The position numbers were made by a program, and so were the translations under genes. A DNA stretch of 59,555 nt from a virus. The notes beneath the pieces were generated by a model, which saw only the letters and a program-made list of their open reading frames with translations, did no database searches and was not told the DNA's origin. Positions 30,201 to 36,639 of this stretch are shown here, piece by piece; position 1 is the stretch's first letter; every line of letters begins with the position of its first letter. The DNA lies in the IMG/VR virus record IMGVR_UViG_3300033571_016888, positions 1 through 59,555 of that record; one strand, given 5' to 3'.

Positions 30201-33200
30201 TTTCTTGTACATCCCAAATTGTAAACCTATAGCTACTATATGGAATACCGTATCCATCATTTCCTGGAGCAGTACCTTTAATAATAAATCTCTTTTCTGG
30301 TGGCTTTGGAGTAAGAACTTTCAAATCTGGATCTCTATAATCCTTAGGAATAACGTACTTAACTCTCCAGAGTAAATCATTTGGATTTGCTGCTCTAGCA
30401 TCAACAAACTTCGCAGATGTAATACTTCCTGGGAATGAATCCCACCATTCTAGTACATTTACATCCTCAGTTCTAGAAACAACCTGGCTGCTTCCATCTG
30501 GAAGAGTTTCTGTTACTGTTACGAATTGAGTTTCAATTACGCTAGAAAATAAGAAGTCTGCAACATATGTTCTAGATGAGGTGTAATTTGGGTTGATTTT
30601 TAAATAAACTTTTTGTCTACTTGGATCCCAGAAGTAACCTTGTCTCTGAAGGTTGCCTGGTACGTTAGTTGTATTATCCCCAGTAGCTGATGCAGCAAGT
30701 TCAATGACTGCTTCGTAGTTTGAAACTCCACCAGTAGCAGTATCTACTTGGTTAGAAATTTTACAATCTGCCTGAGCTTGCACCCCAGCAGTGGTGTAAT
30801 AATCTCTGAATAAATTGTAGTTATTATTTGCGCCAAATGTTAAGAATCTTTTAACTACTATATTTCCAGTATTTACATCTTTTGATTCTACTACAAGTTC
30901 TGGAATATCTGATTCTGCCTGTACTCCTGGAATTTCAAGATATAATTTAAAGAAGTTTCCATTAGCAGTACTAAAGTTAGTCTTTGCCTGTCCCCAGAAT
31001 GGCTGAGTTTTTTCTGCGGATTCTCCAAGGTTTGCTTTCCAAGTAATGTCAGTTGCAATTGGATAAATTTCAGTATACTGTGAAGTATTGGAAATACCAG
31101 CAGGAGGAATAAGTGCTGTAATTTTACCATATGCAGAAGGTGGATCTACAGTAAATTTGTTTCCAACTGCTCTGAGTGCAATATGTCCAAAGTTAGAGTT
31201 AGAGTTGGTGATGGACATATCACCACCATTAACTGCCAAGAATTGGTCCGCATAGCCAACTGCGAAAACCGAAACTACCTGAATGAATGCACCTTCAGAA
31301 GCTTTAATGTGGAAGTGTCTCCAATCATGCTTATATTCTGCGTTTGGATCTGCATAGATTGGGCCAAGATTGTCTATACTCTCAGATTCATTTTCTACGT
31401 TTCGTATTGAATCTCCAGTTTGGAATGTTGTAAGAGAATCTGTATATACTCTACCAGTTGCGTTTCTTGGTTGCCAGTATGCGTTTGGATCTTTCTGTAG
31501 AGAAATTCCAGTGAACTGAGCAACAACCATAGACTTGAAGCTACTCTCTTTAACTTTACTACCATCGGTATGCATACCGCAAAGACCGAGGATAGAACGT
31601 AGTGAACAGTTAAAGATGTAAGGAGATGCAGAGTTTACAGTATCAATACTTTGCTTAGTAGAAGCATCACCAACGATAGTATATTCTTCTGGACGTGCAA
31701 TTCTTGGCTCATTGCCAACAGTAATATCTGCAGCCCAAGAGTCAATTCTCTTATAGTACTTATCTAGTTCACCATCAGTTGTTCTTTGATCTGCATAAGT
31801 AAATGAAACAACTCTGTGGTGAGAATAGAATGGCGTAGTTGCTTGAGTGAATGTTGGAATTCCACTTCCATTATAGGTTACAGAATTTAATGGATTTGTC
31901 TTGGCATCTTTAAAGGTCATCTGCCAGAAGTAGCAGCCACCAGTTACTTTAAAGATTGATGTTTGGAACCCAACACCTAGAACTTTCTTGTATAACTCGG
32001 TATAAGTATCTGGATTACTGACAATGCCAGTAATAATACCCATTAAACTAATAATTGCAGACTCTGCAGTAGCACATGAAGAATCATATGTGCTACCAGT
32101 AGAATAATCCTTATTTACACCAGTACTAGTATATGAAGGCTTGAGACCTGGAGTAGCTCCAGTTGTAATCTCAGTAAAGCTATAATTAGCAGGAACATTA
32201 TTAGTAATCCATGCATTAATAGCATGAAGCATGATATCTCTAGCTTTATTGAATGCAGCTAGAGTCGCAATTTTTTCAGTACCATCAGCAATAAATCTTA
32301 GTGAAGTTCCATCAGTATAGAATTCACCAGCTACAAATGAATTTGCGTTACCACCTTCTCTAAGGTCAGTAATAACAGCATCTACAATGTATCCAATATC
32401 TCTTTTGCAAGTTTCATTGATATTTCCAATGGAAGGATATAGTTGCTTTGCATGTAAAAATGCTTGCTCTACAATAAATCCACGAGCCTTCTGAATCATA
32501 TTAGCAGCATCATACATGACACCACTAATCACATAGTTGTCACTTGTTATGCTTCCGTCATCAGAAATTGGTGATGGAACATACTTAGGACGAATAACTG
32601 TCTTTCTTAGGTCATAACCAACAATAGAAGTACCTCTAGGTACAATGACCCCACCATTTCTTGGGTTAAATCTCCATGCAGATCCTGTTGCAAGATTTCC
32701 AGTTGTTGCAGAAGATCCTGGGGTTTCTGATGCAGAAGCAGCAAGTGGGTTAGTAGTTACATCAATACCTGGACGGTTATCAATTGTATAATCTCCAGGT
32801 AACACCATAATGGTGTACGCTTCAAATCTGTCTTGTCCTTGTGCTACATAACTCTTTCTTGCTGCTTCTACAAGTCCTCTCTCAATTGTTTTAAAAGGTC
32901 TGTTAATATTACCGCCGTCGTTTGTCTCTACATCAGTTGCGTTCTTATCTGACTGGTTAACGTAAAGAACAATATTTGTAGCATTTGCGAAGTCTGGGTT
33001 AGTACCTCCAAGAGAAGTTCCGTTCCCAGTAACAATCTGACCATCAGACTTGAAAATTAGTCTAGCAGTTCCTCCAGTAGTAATTGCAAGTTCATTTGGA
33101 TTTGGATTGTATACGCCTGTATCTGTGTCGTTCTCAAACGTAATTGCAGGTGATCCTGGCACACGGTATTCTGGAGTGCCGTTTCCACTAAATCTAATAA

Positions 33201-33246
33201 CTACGCCTTCTGCAATACCACCAGAAGTTACTCTAGTTAGAGCCAT
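18211..33246 (-). CDS. Giant virion structural protein, 5011 aa
   Basis: A single uninterrupted frame of 15 kb. The N-terminus (GNGTPEYRVPGSPAITFEND) leads into segments that look like right-handed beta-helix starts: NINRPFKTIERGLVEAARKS at about 115 and FQPFETLTQAAKFAEESAFG at about 1935. Small beta modules recur (GSGYKIGDIITLSG about 2400, GGTGYRINDYLIIKGG about 3970, LNGTWEVASV about 4220, SYNGTWTVVS about 4700) and also occur in the other fibre genes. It has a perfect late promoter (TATAAATA) upstream. It is probably a very large baseplate-attached fibre or adhesin. Giant proteins of this kind occur in cyanophages; the precise role is unknown. Confidence 0.82.
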   Translation of the reverse strand: MALTRVTSGGIAEGVVIRFSGNGTPEYRVPGSPAITFENDTDTGVYNPNPNELAITTGGTARLIFKSDGQIVTGNGTSLGGTNPDFANATNIVLYVNQSDKNATDVETNDGGNINRPFKTIERGLVEAARKSYVAQGQDRFEAYTIMVLPGDYTIDNRPGIDVTTNPLAASASETPGSSATTGNLATGSAWRFNPRNGGVIVPRGTSIVGYDLRKTVIRPKYVPSPISDDGSITSDNYVISGVMYDAANMIQKARGFIVEQAFLHAKQLYPSIGNINETCKRDIGYIVDAVITDLREGGNANSFVAGEFYTDGTSLRFIADGTEKIATLAAFNKARDIMLHAINAWITNNVPANYSFTEITTGATPGLKPSYTSTGVNKDYSTGSTYDSSCATAESAIISLMGIITGIVSNPDTYTELYKKVLGVGFQTSIFKVTGGCYFWQMTFKDAKTNPLNSVTYNGSGIPTFTQATTPFYSHHRVVSFTYADQRTTDGELDKYYKRIDSWAADITVGNEPRIARPEEYTIVGDASTKQSIDTVNSASPYIFNCSLRSILGLCGMHTDGSKVKESSFKSMVVAQFTGISLQKDPNAYWQPRNATGRVYTDSLTTFQTGDSIRNVENESESIDNLGPIYADPNAEYKHDWRHFHIKASEGAFIQVVSVFAVGYADQFLAVNGGDMSITNSNSNFGHIALRAVGNKFTVDPPSAYGKITALIPPAGISNTSQYTEIYPIATDITWKANLGESAEKTQPFWGQAKTNFSTANGNFFKLYLEIPGVQAESDIPELVVESKDVNTGNIVVKRFLTFGANNNYNLFRDYYTTAGVQAQADCKISNQVDTATGGVSNYEAVIELAASATGDNTTNVPGNLQRQGYFWDPSRQKVYLKINPNYTSSRTYVADFLFSSVIETQFVTVTETLPDGSSQVVSRTEDVNVLEWWDSFPGSITSAKFVDARAANPNDLLWRVKYVIPKDYRDPDLKVLTPKPPEKRFIIKGTAPGNDGYGIPYSSYRFTIWDVQEIDTWERDVRDGVYYLTVLRADVDKFMDGDSGSYKNSPITLTRDDQYQTIVADGLSELYRNDNNYRVSTNVNYLYPSTNEEGNITNARTIWNPPQTDSRCIVEYLSGQGANGAYRPKDVSVPNKKYYNTSVSTTPFYEVPALTSVTAEACHRLVAALNLCYVKNVSTTSTQIKVAPVCSWDARTTFGTQTINGTANTALFNSVSTTFNIYGDVSESNPTNYRWGSGKSFNSTSDLNQYGVNGSEEDRKIVCCSYSPSVTNITNGNEVTNESNTILSLGPVVPLYRPSILRASSHTWEYIGIGPGNYSTGFPNLQTRVLKPYEQFIVQGYENGGGFIASSGTNSAGDFYIGNQVIQAGGQSTTTLNVPKVRKSSESNSVDFTDIENRIANNVINVIASENRSSASQNLLKGLSNFFTTARLTVSDRANIQTLYITDKLYIANTKILNGDKFPEGGPEGYGFAKGARPEKTGFIATDTNDRLYVSPKFLDAWRIKKKILSASNVNLDNNRIYIEPLSRTFINSIQTSLTTALTIPTLFNGSLVRNIVGGVTYGVLTITGGATATSLNLYVGMKIAQYVTSGSAVLTGEARIKSIDSTTQVTLENVTAVPATSTSGQFYGIDRIRLFDTSGLPPFGRIDLEMSINQITAEDYILDSGIKYYFNPTINISLQYDDIDYTNNTLEVTTIQNYLSYYDYVRSVLPASSAFNLHTITRNYSSVLPVIDSDATLTDTQYLSGTITGVTAHPTAGLISNTSIPSSIVDVPRNDFLVRIGVSSTFYNTVPSRGAVTIRRSVSGSVRYTTLVYFKNTNFSNQLCILRRIDTQSKSDSSFTYSTSDPFTKIFFTGSTCYASYGDKWTFESAFIPSVETITEDVDIESATLYTLPEKPVPYTGDVDTTYTDSIVPNPVTSKALGANLQTKRAVKTFQPFETLTQAAKFAEESAFGPTDEIEILMKPGYYRLVGSTFPCQVRINGSGVTSTTEQYSKEFAKRSAGRIGGYALTDVRSGDSVNFFRSADFSNNYAGRTDLLYVSTGGRNITSTGGLDISNVHFLGLNEAITRNEILDNSYSDDTQVIISRRRVRKAWYVKKSTGFPTSTAGVLGGLGFHATYASTTGKPSFSYTVNDAGLTDESGVIVAPAVDVNNVAKDARYMVITFTATNFSSTSGSPSDNQRFNWIKDYVIPGTTLFYFPNNTGTSATVDSTTRKTRVLDVRKNFTGTTLTSIQVYVAMYDGGGFTSEDEDLNISEINDLTNGLYFVFVNRDGDEFVTLTYNWCLEMRRQLLPKTFTTSGEGYDPTSVDTPEIYGIIAGYTRDTLNLVIDLNPTADFGGIRTFSFTTAGAAAGDETYNGITPVSPPTSGGTGAQFTVTRSGGVYSVLIAEAGSGYKIGDIITLSGTAVGGGSNITVTVGAITPAKSRYTGAGIMGKHPSILVKIGDTSEEYSVTIPTTPNGFLRTYGFTNDRFYLLEVNSAVIGSTTDNIGVNGTVVGGFSGYGFSDINGYSALDGGTFTFEGKTYPQSARRKTVFSSRAELDAVAKYNLYQSGGNQSANPYGYYRSGALGMTTRGREIFINYAQNYRISRKKFPTSAPPSVGNLGTTLIRVNGIPGSTNQVTLSDVTVGAFSDSSDRSNTYGGGYNGGLIAINNGQINIRGLRIRGNLILDWSSLLTAGGASRLNSNNKFGYGHSVDLIEPRETSYVTGIGANNYRRLNVSKDDINFQYYTTYTRTNNMYIEPNFLPTGKRVDYDSRAFPITTIAAIPKFDDQTLNYKTQVILDEKFSTQRLIYASSGANTSGYNLRYNNTTTTIPANTPGGHPNSAKELLRKTLVFTLPYSTENEQNIAENIAKNVFPNFTKIVRFGNTDSVLATVTQLSFYNQLGVAYFEITFSGNIEYNNLDKTDGTPSNWTGFELQLLTNYIPSQRFNYLATLTTRYKKIANSDVISSTGAAVGTYSRLEIGYDAAQKRSVFAENKDLKVEYIGNGIPNITRASVVTFTNTNKAPAQSEGDKIKVLMETDASGKILSMDIISLGINNNPDEISEYSTGGNGYKLTVQKSARVRTQITDIDYEMFAPGEVTVAPSNNTFIVNNFIETSLTGIKASLQRAKSIIAPGNYILYGGQYYKIAKSQPNKPYLSVYQYVNPANIEDIRTSLVVRLEEESYNITYSRTLGAAYNNELITRFELYEDDNVLRYWPDAGRLEIGELELADFTKQYIDGFTGYRLTLDRSNTKYWPSYIHDWDGIDIVETIIAGDPTAPTLAAPGISVNNVVATELRLADPVDATCSTYKRIKSVGYEELNSQYFTHSGIATTNRAYVDIVSSTSTLAEDFQKYEIGQTISIPFRNLQHGYYRRGYNNFYDSYPQLYKFKVTASVGTEGSASSTNREGDNLITGILYNTKPATTDQASQTNDTSGRIYFQNIAGMSQILNSTNTYTGTSTNRKTTYQISDYVDPLSVVQATRGIDSLPGVPLNGNLTTGEGTLSGVTLNVGSRTITTTSGIGIVPGLRVIHPNLSEECRISTVRRTGTSPNFTYEINLNSGPTANITNGTITFAANEPVILKIDHPLLADLPVGTEFHIVPTFNQEGTTLTRFVQIYKSRIVDIQAIGGSDNVIRLYLADPLTFGGTNYITDAANENSMTHPDSRHYGFCSINMGGWSYPRSGGSYFNSNAVRTLTQADQLKLPNYSNRIKSGDILRYTYEANTVIQGISTSSVNLGRANNFLRLSSIAVDQGDSIKALFNKKTEYYGTRDIYRTQGTYVVTHRRYLDQYGDSTDDYRFNNSYSTAGGTFFTTYAKTTDVQASGGASTITLTDVSGIVVGDVVTGTNIGSNRSVTAINGNIISISPSTTGIVASGTTLTFYGLSTATPTTSYSFNGTTYYIDYGISGQTSGSPTPAATAISVWTQTGNAWGTYYFNGTTLVQNTTDPWKQSIVLSGPKDKPGVRNRQSFGENAEITFTVDQFGGIETLSITNGGTGYRINDYLIIKGGLFNFNNPRYSSDLYLYISKVDPTGRILSFIPRFRLSSPLDNRIVDFDFVHSGATPTWTATNTATVSISAVNHGYVNGDIVNLTFSLSTGSNIASTGQYKVINATPDAFNITNPTSLTGTNTGNVNIGTDKFYYQSLTTNTAATTSSTILPVSSVSGINVGDKLFGLGTNVEVVSVDSDTQITLNTAVSAPAPVTLTVTNYISTGTTTITATVSSTTGILVGDVVVISGATGTEPTKLNGTWEVASVPSGTTFTFVVNTPITTGTYTTGLGTAIESTPLVFTTFLPDETMYIDNVNGSDIFLMARYTINGLIRQTIEYTVSYLGGFTAGQRVVFTTPKPSLKTVSGVVTAVTSVDANGYSTVTVDTADNILYSTHPTKEDWLSVSDILVSHQNDLFAYDGPVAQRFIHSEYGGGLQFSDFSIWNSYYRNGSENKGYGIYGSFGWVGNFARSIDGARMIGLTSSGALSINWSRQRANSIWQVAQPIRPGWTHTGVSNSTELTTSAFSPNFAYVYCHGSDTFFNSAYPFYVMENGQAITNAGQPNTIKHTNLNTENLLLTLNNAAPAYSPTWSSGFYHTGGIGSLNYGMYKWSSTFDSTKPSRIRNLNKVSWRYQDAKFRGGVSGKWGDLRAGTGVNTRLQESMIMNYVQPYQLCAYDSSRMVRVANYTITSLFSTALNTTGASGSNGLVSLTFAPQGSAPYFPGQKIIVSGMTPASYNGTWTVVSCSTTNVTFYSNASGNQTVAGTITPIITDINFNANIFDGRVLTTGTDQIVAGKDYFIGGVTGAVANAIGTDYTPDVDFTVFGAPNNKVGTVFTATITGIPPIKGGGTARSFVDMSGKISKNDAIYTSADGVNFTFIGFVNSILNTTRVRLSAPIAAISSAANVYVLRVRGLKTTTFDNSVTNRGLTNLKGENVLSSEMAGCNQYNVAMVISRRTYNTTPLINTENTVQPIGNRWWWGGGEVGHLSVRPTFGDLSAFEWTPMNINMTRFNKKVHLESTVTVNASGSTIGLDSVYI

Positions 33247-33281
33247 ATTTCTATTTCCGTAGAGAGCTTGAAATCTAAGTT

Positions 33282-33289
33282 TATTTATA
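33282..33289 (-). promoter_or_regulatory. T4-type late promoter
   Basis: TATAAATA on the minus strand, identical to the T4 late consensus, about 36 bases before the 5011-aa gene. Confidence 0.75.
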
Positions 33290-33294
33290 CAGAA

Positions 33295-33630
33295 TTATCT
33301 ATCAAAGCATTTCATGTTATAATTTGTTGGTTTCAATACTTCAACACAATGAAGCAAAGCTAGTTCTGGTTGACTGATACCACAAGTAAACACATCCAAA
33401 GCAGCACTTCCTAACTCTGGCCAAGTGTGTATACTTATATGACTTTCAGATAATAACGCAACTATAGTAACTCCTTGCGGATCAAATTTATGCGATGCTA
33501 TATTCAACAAGGTAGCCCCAGAAAGTATAATAGCTTCTTTAAATGTTTCCACTAGAAGTTGCTCATTATTTAAAATTTCATGCGGGCAGCCATATACCTC
33601 TGCAACACAATGCTTACCTAGCTTTTCCAA
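33295..33630 (-). CDS. speD: S-adenosylmethionine decarboxylase
   Basis: A 111-aa pyruvoyl-dependent enzyme of spermidine synthesis that makes decarboxylated SAM. The LLSESHISIHTWPELG segment holds the autocleavage site between Glu62 and Ser63, where Ser63 becomes the pyruvoyl group. His68 and Cys83 (DVFTCG) are the other catalytic residues, at the same numbers as in the small bacterial enzyme class (Thermotoga type). The length fits that class, so it looks functional. It is a known cyanophage auxiliary gene; polyamines could help pack DNA or support translation. It sits alone with a late promoter (33657-33664), so it is probably expressed late, next to structural genes. Confidence 0.95.
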   Translation of the reverse strand: MEKLGKHCVAEVYGCPHEILNNEQLLVETFKEAIILSGATLLNIASHKFDPQGVTIVALLSESHISIHTWPELGSAALDVFTCGISQPELALLHCVEVLKPTNYNMKCFDR

Positions 33631-33656
33631 TATACCAACTAAAAATAATACAGGGT

Positions 33657-33664
33657 TATTTATA
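33657..33664 (-). promoter_or_regulatory. T4-type late promoter for speD
   Basis: TATAAATA on the minus strand, about 27 bases upstream of speD and directly touching the 3' end of the tRNA-Leu gene. Confidence 0.7.
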
Positions 33665-33748
33665 TAGGAGCGGGGGGACTCGAACCCCCACGGTCATACG
33701 ACCAGCAGATTTTAAGTCTGATGCGGCTACCAATTACGCCACGCTCCC
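33665..33748 (-). tRNA. tRNA-Leu (anticodon TAA)
   Basis: A class II tRNA on the minus strand. The acceptor GGGAGCG pairs with CGCTCCT (first pair G-U) and the discriminator is A. The anticodon loop CTTAAAA gives TAA. The variable arm is GGTC-loop-GACC, and the T arm is GGGGG TTCGAGT CCCCC. CCA is not encoded. It reads the UUA codon, common in this AT-rich genome. Confidence 0.93.
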
Positions 33749-33750
33749 GT

Positions 33751-33808
33751 AAAAAAAATCTCAAAATACTCTTATGAAAAGATTAACATCAAAAACTATT
33801 TTGAGATT
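33751..33808 (-). terminator. Intrinsic terminator upstream of tRNA-Leu
   Basis: Twelve-base arms (aatctcaaaata at 33757-33768 and tattttgagatt at 33797-33808) form a long-looped hairpin. On the minus strand it is followed by TTTTTTTT (to 33751). The 28-base loop may hold extra structure. Confidence 0.6.
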
Positions 33809-33861
33809 TGTATTTAAATGACTAAGTAAAGTGTCATTTTTTAAACTTCCTTCACACGGAC
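33751..33861 (-). ncRNA. Candidate small RNA between a promoter and a terminator
   Basis: A good promoter (33868-33896) predicts a start near 33861, and an intrinsic terminator ends at 33751, giving about 110 nt. The only reading frame from an ATG is 7 codons. The 5' part holds a second palindrome (ATGAC ... GTCAT, about 33817-33836). Either this is a phage small RNA, or the terminator limits read-through into tRNA-Leu. The start point is estimated from the -10 position. Confidence 0.4.
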
Positions 33862-33867
33862 AAGACT

Positions 33868-33896
33868 ATCATAATATGGATTCCGTATTTTGTCAA
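33868..33896 (-). promoter_or_regulatory. Sigma70-type early promoter
   Basis: Minus strand TTGACA (33891-33896), 17-base spacer, TATGAT (33868-33873). It overlaps the last codons of the 61-aa gene and points at the candidate small RNA and tRNA-Leu. Confidence 0.75.
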
Positions 33897-34078
33897 TACT
33901 TGTACTCAATCATATCTGGGGTCAGAGTTTGATTGACGAACGCACACATCTTAGTAAAATCCTCTGGATTAGATTCTTCTACTTTAAGGTATTCACCATC
34001 ATCACCGTGTAAATGAATAACTCTAGACAACATATCAATTTCAACCCTACCTAAAGTTGAGTAGTCTGTGATTTGCAT
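33893..34078 (-). CDS. Small hypothetical protein, 61 aa
   Basis: A 61-aa protein (MQITDYSTLGRVEIDMLSRV) with alternating beta strands, then an acidic helix (YLKVEESNPEDFTKMC). It is a single-gene unit with its own early promoter (34103-34131), placed between the late baseplate genes and tRNA-Leu. The promoter type suggests early expression, possibly in host takeover. No family is recognised. Confidence 0.7.
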   Translation of the reverse strand: MQITDYSTLGRVEIDMLSRVIHLHGDDGEYLKVEESNPEDFTKMCAFVNQTLTPDMIEYKY

Positions 34079-34102
34079 AAGGTGTATTCGATTTACTTGT
34101 AT

Positions 34103-34131
34103 AGTATAGCACAGACAGATCGACCTGTCAA
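34103..34131 (-). promoter_or_regulatory. Sigma70-type early promoter
   Basis: Minus strand TTGACA (34126-34131), 17-base spacer ending TGC, TATACT (34103-34108). About 25 bases before the 61-aa gene. Confidence 0.82.
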
Positions 34132-34149
34132 GTACTAAGTAAATTATAT

Positions 34150-36636
34150 TTAAGCGTTCATTATAGCAGGAGATTGAGTGAATGTTAATGCATCGGATAA
34201 ATTAAAATCAATTCCTTCGGATAAGTCAAAATTCAATCCAGTCATAGTTTTAAAGTCTGTGCCAACAACGGATTTTAATCTAGTAGCAAATAAATTATCG
34301 GTAGTAGTTCCAACTGTGGTTTTATTATCTACTGACATCTTAACTTGATTTGATGCTCCTATTATAGTTTGACTATATAATCCTCCTTTCCACACAGTCT
34401 CTGCTGTTGCTTGATATTTTTGCGAAGCTCCTGTACCGATATCAGAATTTAATCCTGCTCGTAATGAAGTTTTATTTCCGCCGACTAAACAAAATTTATT
34501 CAATGCAATATAATCATTTTTAAAGTTTGCATACAAGTTCCAAGATCCAGTACATAAATGATTTTGTTCTGTTACATAAGTAGATAAAGTTGGTGTATGT
34601 ATATCTAATTGTCCAGAAGCACTAAATCCAATTTTAGATCCTGCAATTCCAAGTCCATTAGCAGCACTTAGTTTTGAATCACTTTTAAATATTGTTTCAT
34701 GTTCTCCTCCATATGTAATTTTGCTTTCTCTGTTTGCATATACGTTATACTGACCATTAACGTTAAGATGATAATTTCCATCTACTTGTAAATGATAATT
34801 ACCTTTAACTTCAGTATATACATCTCCTTTTATTATAACCTTTTGTTTGCCGAAAGTTATTTCAGTTTTATTATTACTATTTGTTACTTCAATGTCTCCA
34901 TTATCTAAAATATGAAATCCAGTTTTACTACCACCAGCTTCGATTACAAGTCTATTGCTATGTGGAGTATCGTCCATTACAATAGTATGTCCAGATTCAG
35001 AAGTTTGTACAAATAATTTAGAATATTCTGGATTCCATCTTCCAGGTATACCACCAGTAACAACAAAATTAAATGGATTACAATTATTTTCAGTTAACTG
35101 GCAATCTTCCCATGTAATTTGCAATGGAGAATCAGTAGTTCTATTACAACCAATTCCAAGTAAGTTTAAAATAAACCCAACAATATTTCCAACGCTACCT
35201 AATGCTGCAGCATTAACCATACCATTACTATCAAATAAATCTCCAGCATTTCCAATATTTGAAACTGAAGATATTAAATCTGTAATTCCAGCTACTGCAT
35301 CGGCAATCTGAGTTGCAATAGATGTTAACTGAAAAATAGAACCAAATACATCATTTATACATTGTTCTGCAAAATTAATAAATTGTTCTGTTTGTCTTAT
35401 TAACTGATCTGCTAAATTTTCTACAAATTCATTAATAAATCCTTCGATTCCTCCCATTATTGCATCAACGAGAGCTTCATCTAAAGTACATCCAATAGTT
35501 CTTAGTACTTGAATGATTACTTCAGTTACCGTTTTTACAAAAAATGGAATTGGACTAACTGAAGAAAGACCAAGAATATTTAAATATTTTGTTACTTCTT
35601 TCATTAAGAAAGATTTTATTTCATTTACAATATACCAAACTAAATTTCGTATAACAGATATACAAGCATTTACGGCAGACTTAATATCTACAACTTTATC
35701 AGTGAATTTGCCAACAATTTCTATTGGACTATCTGTTTTTGGTATGTATGTAACCTTTGTTCCTTTTGTATATTGAGATGGTTTTGTTGAATTCATTCCT
35801 CTAACAATATTTGTCAGAGAATATTCATTCTTTCCATTATACCCAATATATTCACTTCCTATTTTTATTTTTCCGAAATCTGGAAAGTCGTTAACATTAG
35901 ATATTGGAATATATTGTTGTTCTTTAGATATATCTGAAGTTAATACTGGATTACCTTTATTTGGTTGATATACTTTACCCGTCTTGAAAATATTACCAAG
36001 TTCTTCAATACACATCTTAATTTGTTCACTAATTATTTTTAGTGGACCATCTTTTCCATCTGCAATTGGAACAGCACCCACTCTTCCAGAAGGGTTTGAT
36101 GGAGATGCAGGAGAAGATTTAGCAGCAATGCTATCAGAAACTGGAATTCCTCCACCAGTTTCTGATGTTGTATTACTAGCTTTTTCTGCAGTAGGAACTA
36201 CATTTTCCGATTCTTGTGGTTGTCCAGTTTCGGTGGAACCTTTAGACTTTCTAATGTGTACAGCCCCTGGATTATCTCTAGCTTGTTGAGTGTCTGGTTC
36301 GATTACTTTTTTTATTTGACTATAAAAAGTTCCCATCACAACAGGTTGTTGACAATCTGGGTAATCTAAAAAGAATCCCATAACAAAACTTCCAGGCTTC
36401 AAGCAATTAGCAGCATTTCCAATTCCACCTACTGCTGGATTTGTAGTTGGCTGCAATACTAATGCCCATGGAAGATTATCTGGCTTTTCATCCGAACGAT
36501 GAAACCCAAGAATATTTACTTTTACTCTTCCTAATTTTGCATCTCTATCGTCAGAGTTTTCTACTGTTCCTAACCACCAAGTAAAATCATTATTACCTAG
36601 GAAAGCAGGAGTCTGTAATGTAGGATTTATTGACAT
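34150..36636 (-). CDS. Baseplate hub / tail spike protein, gp5-like (no lysozyme domain seen)
   Basis: An 828-aa protein. Residues about 15-105 form an OB-fold like that of T4 gp5 and VgrG (WLGTVENSDDRDAKLGRVKV, ..FVMGFFLDYPDCQQPVVMGTF). The C-terminal third contains beta-prism needle repeats (VKGNYHLQVDGNYHLNVNGQ) typical of the gp5 or VgrG spike. The middle (about 310-480) is unusually long, helical and hydrophobic, and replaces the T4 lysozyme domain, for which no motif is visible. The lytic functions may have moved to the two large tail proteins upstream. It follows the CP12-like gene after a 3-base gap. Confidence 0.82.
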   Translation of the reverse strand: MSINPTLQTPAFLGNNDFTWWLGTVENSDDRDAKLGRVKVNILGFHRSDEKPDNLPWALVLQPTTNPAVGGIGNAANCLKPGSFVMGFFLDYPDCQQPVVMGTFYSQIKKVIEPDTQQARDNPGAVHIRKSKGSTETGQPQESENVVPTAEKASNTTSETGGGIPVSDSIAAKSSPASPSNPSGRVGAVPIADGKDGPLKIISEQIKMCIEELGNIFKTGKVYQPNKGNPVLTSDISKEQQYIPISNVNDFPDFGKIKIGSEYIGYNGKNEYSLTNIVRGMNSTKPSQYTKGTKVTYIPKTDSPIEIVGKFTDKVVDIKSAVNACISVIRNLVWYIVNEIKSFLMKEVTKYLNILGLSSVSPIPFFVKTVTEVIIQVLRTIGCTLDEALVDAIMGGIEGFINEFVENLADQLIRQTEQFINFAEQCINDVFGSIFQLTSIATQIADAVAGITDLISSVSNIGNAGDLFDSNGMVNAAALGSVGNIVGFILNLLGIGCNRTTDSPLQITWEDCQLTENNCNPFNFVVTGGIPGRWNPEYSKLFVQTSESGHTIVMDDTPHSNRLVIEAGGSKTGFHILDNGDIEVTNSNNKTEITFGKQKVIIKGDVYTEVKGNYHLQVDGNYHLNVNGQYNVYANRESKITYGGEHETIFKSDSKLSAANGLGIAGSKIGFSASGQLDIHTPTLSTYVTEQNHLCTGSWNLYANFKNDYIALNKFCLVGGNKTSLRAGLNSDIGTGASQKYQATAETVWKGGLYSQTIIGASNQVKMSVDNKTTVGTTTDNLFATRLKSVVGTDFKTMTGLNFDLSEGIDFNLSDALTFTQSPAIMNA

Positions 36637-36639
36637 GTA

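Noticed and set aside
33543-33752. Plus-strand frame ending in a GGTRTPTVIRPADF-type peptide
   Set aside because: This is the well-known artefact of translating the reverse complement of a tRNA (here tRNA-Leu).
34150-36636. A lysozyme domain in gp5 as in T4
   Set aside because: I searched the middle of the protein by eye and found only long hydrophobic helices, with no lysozyme catalytic pattern.
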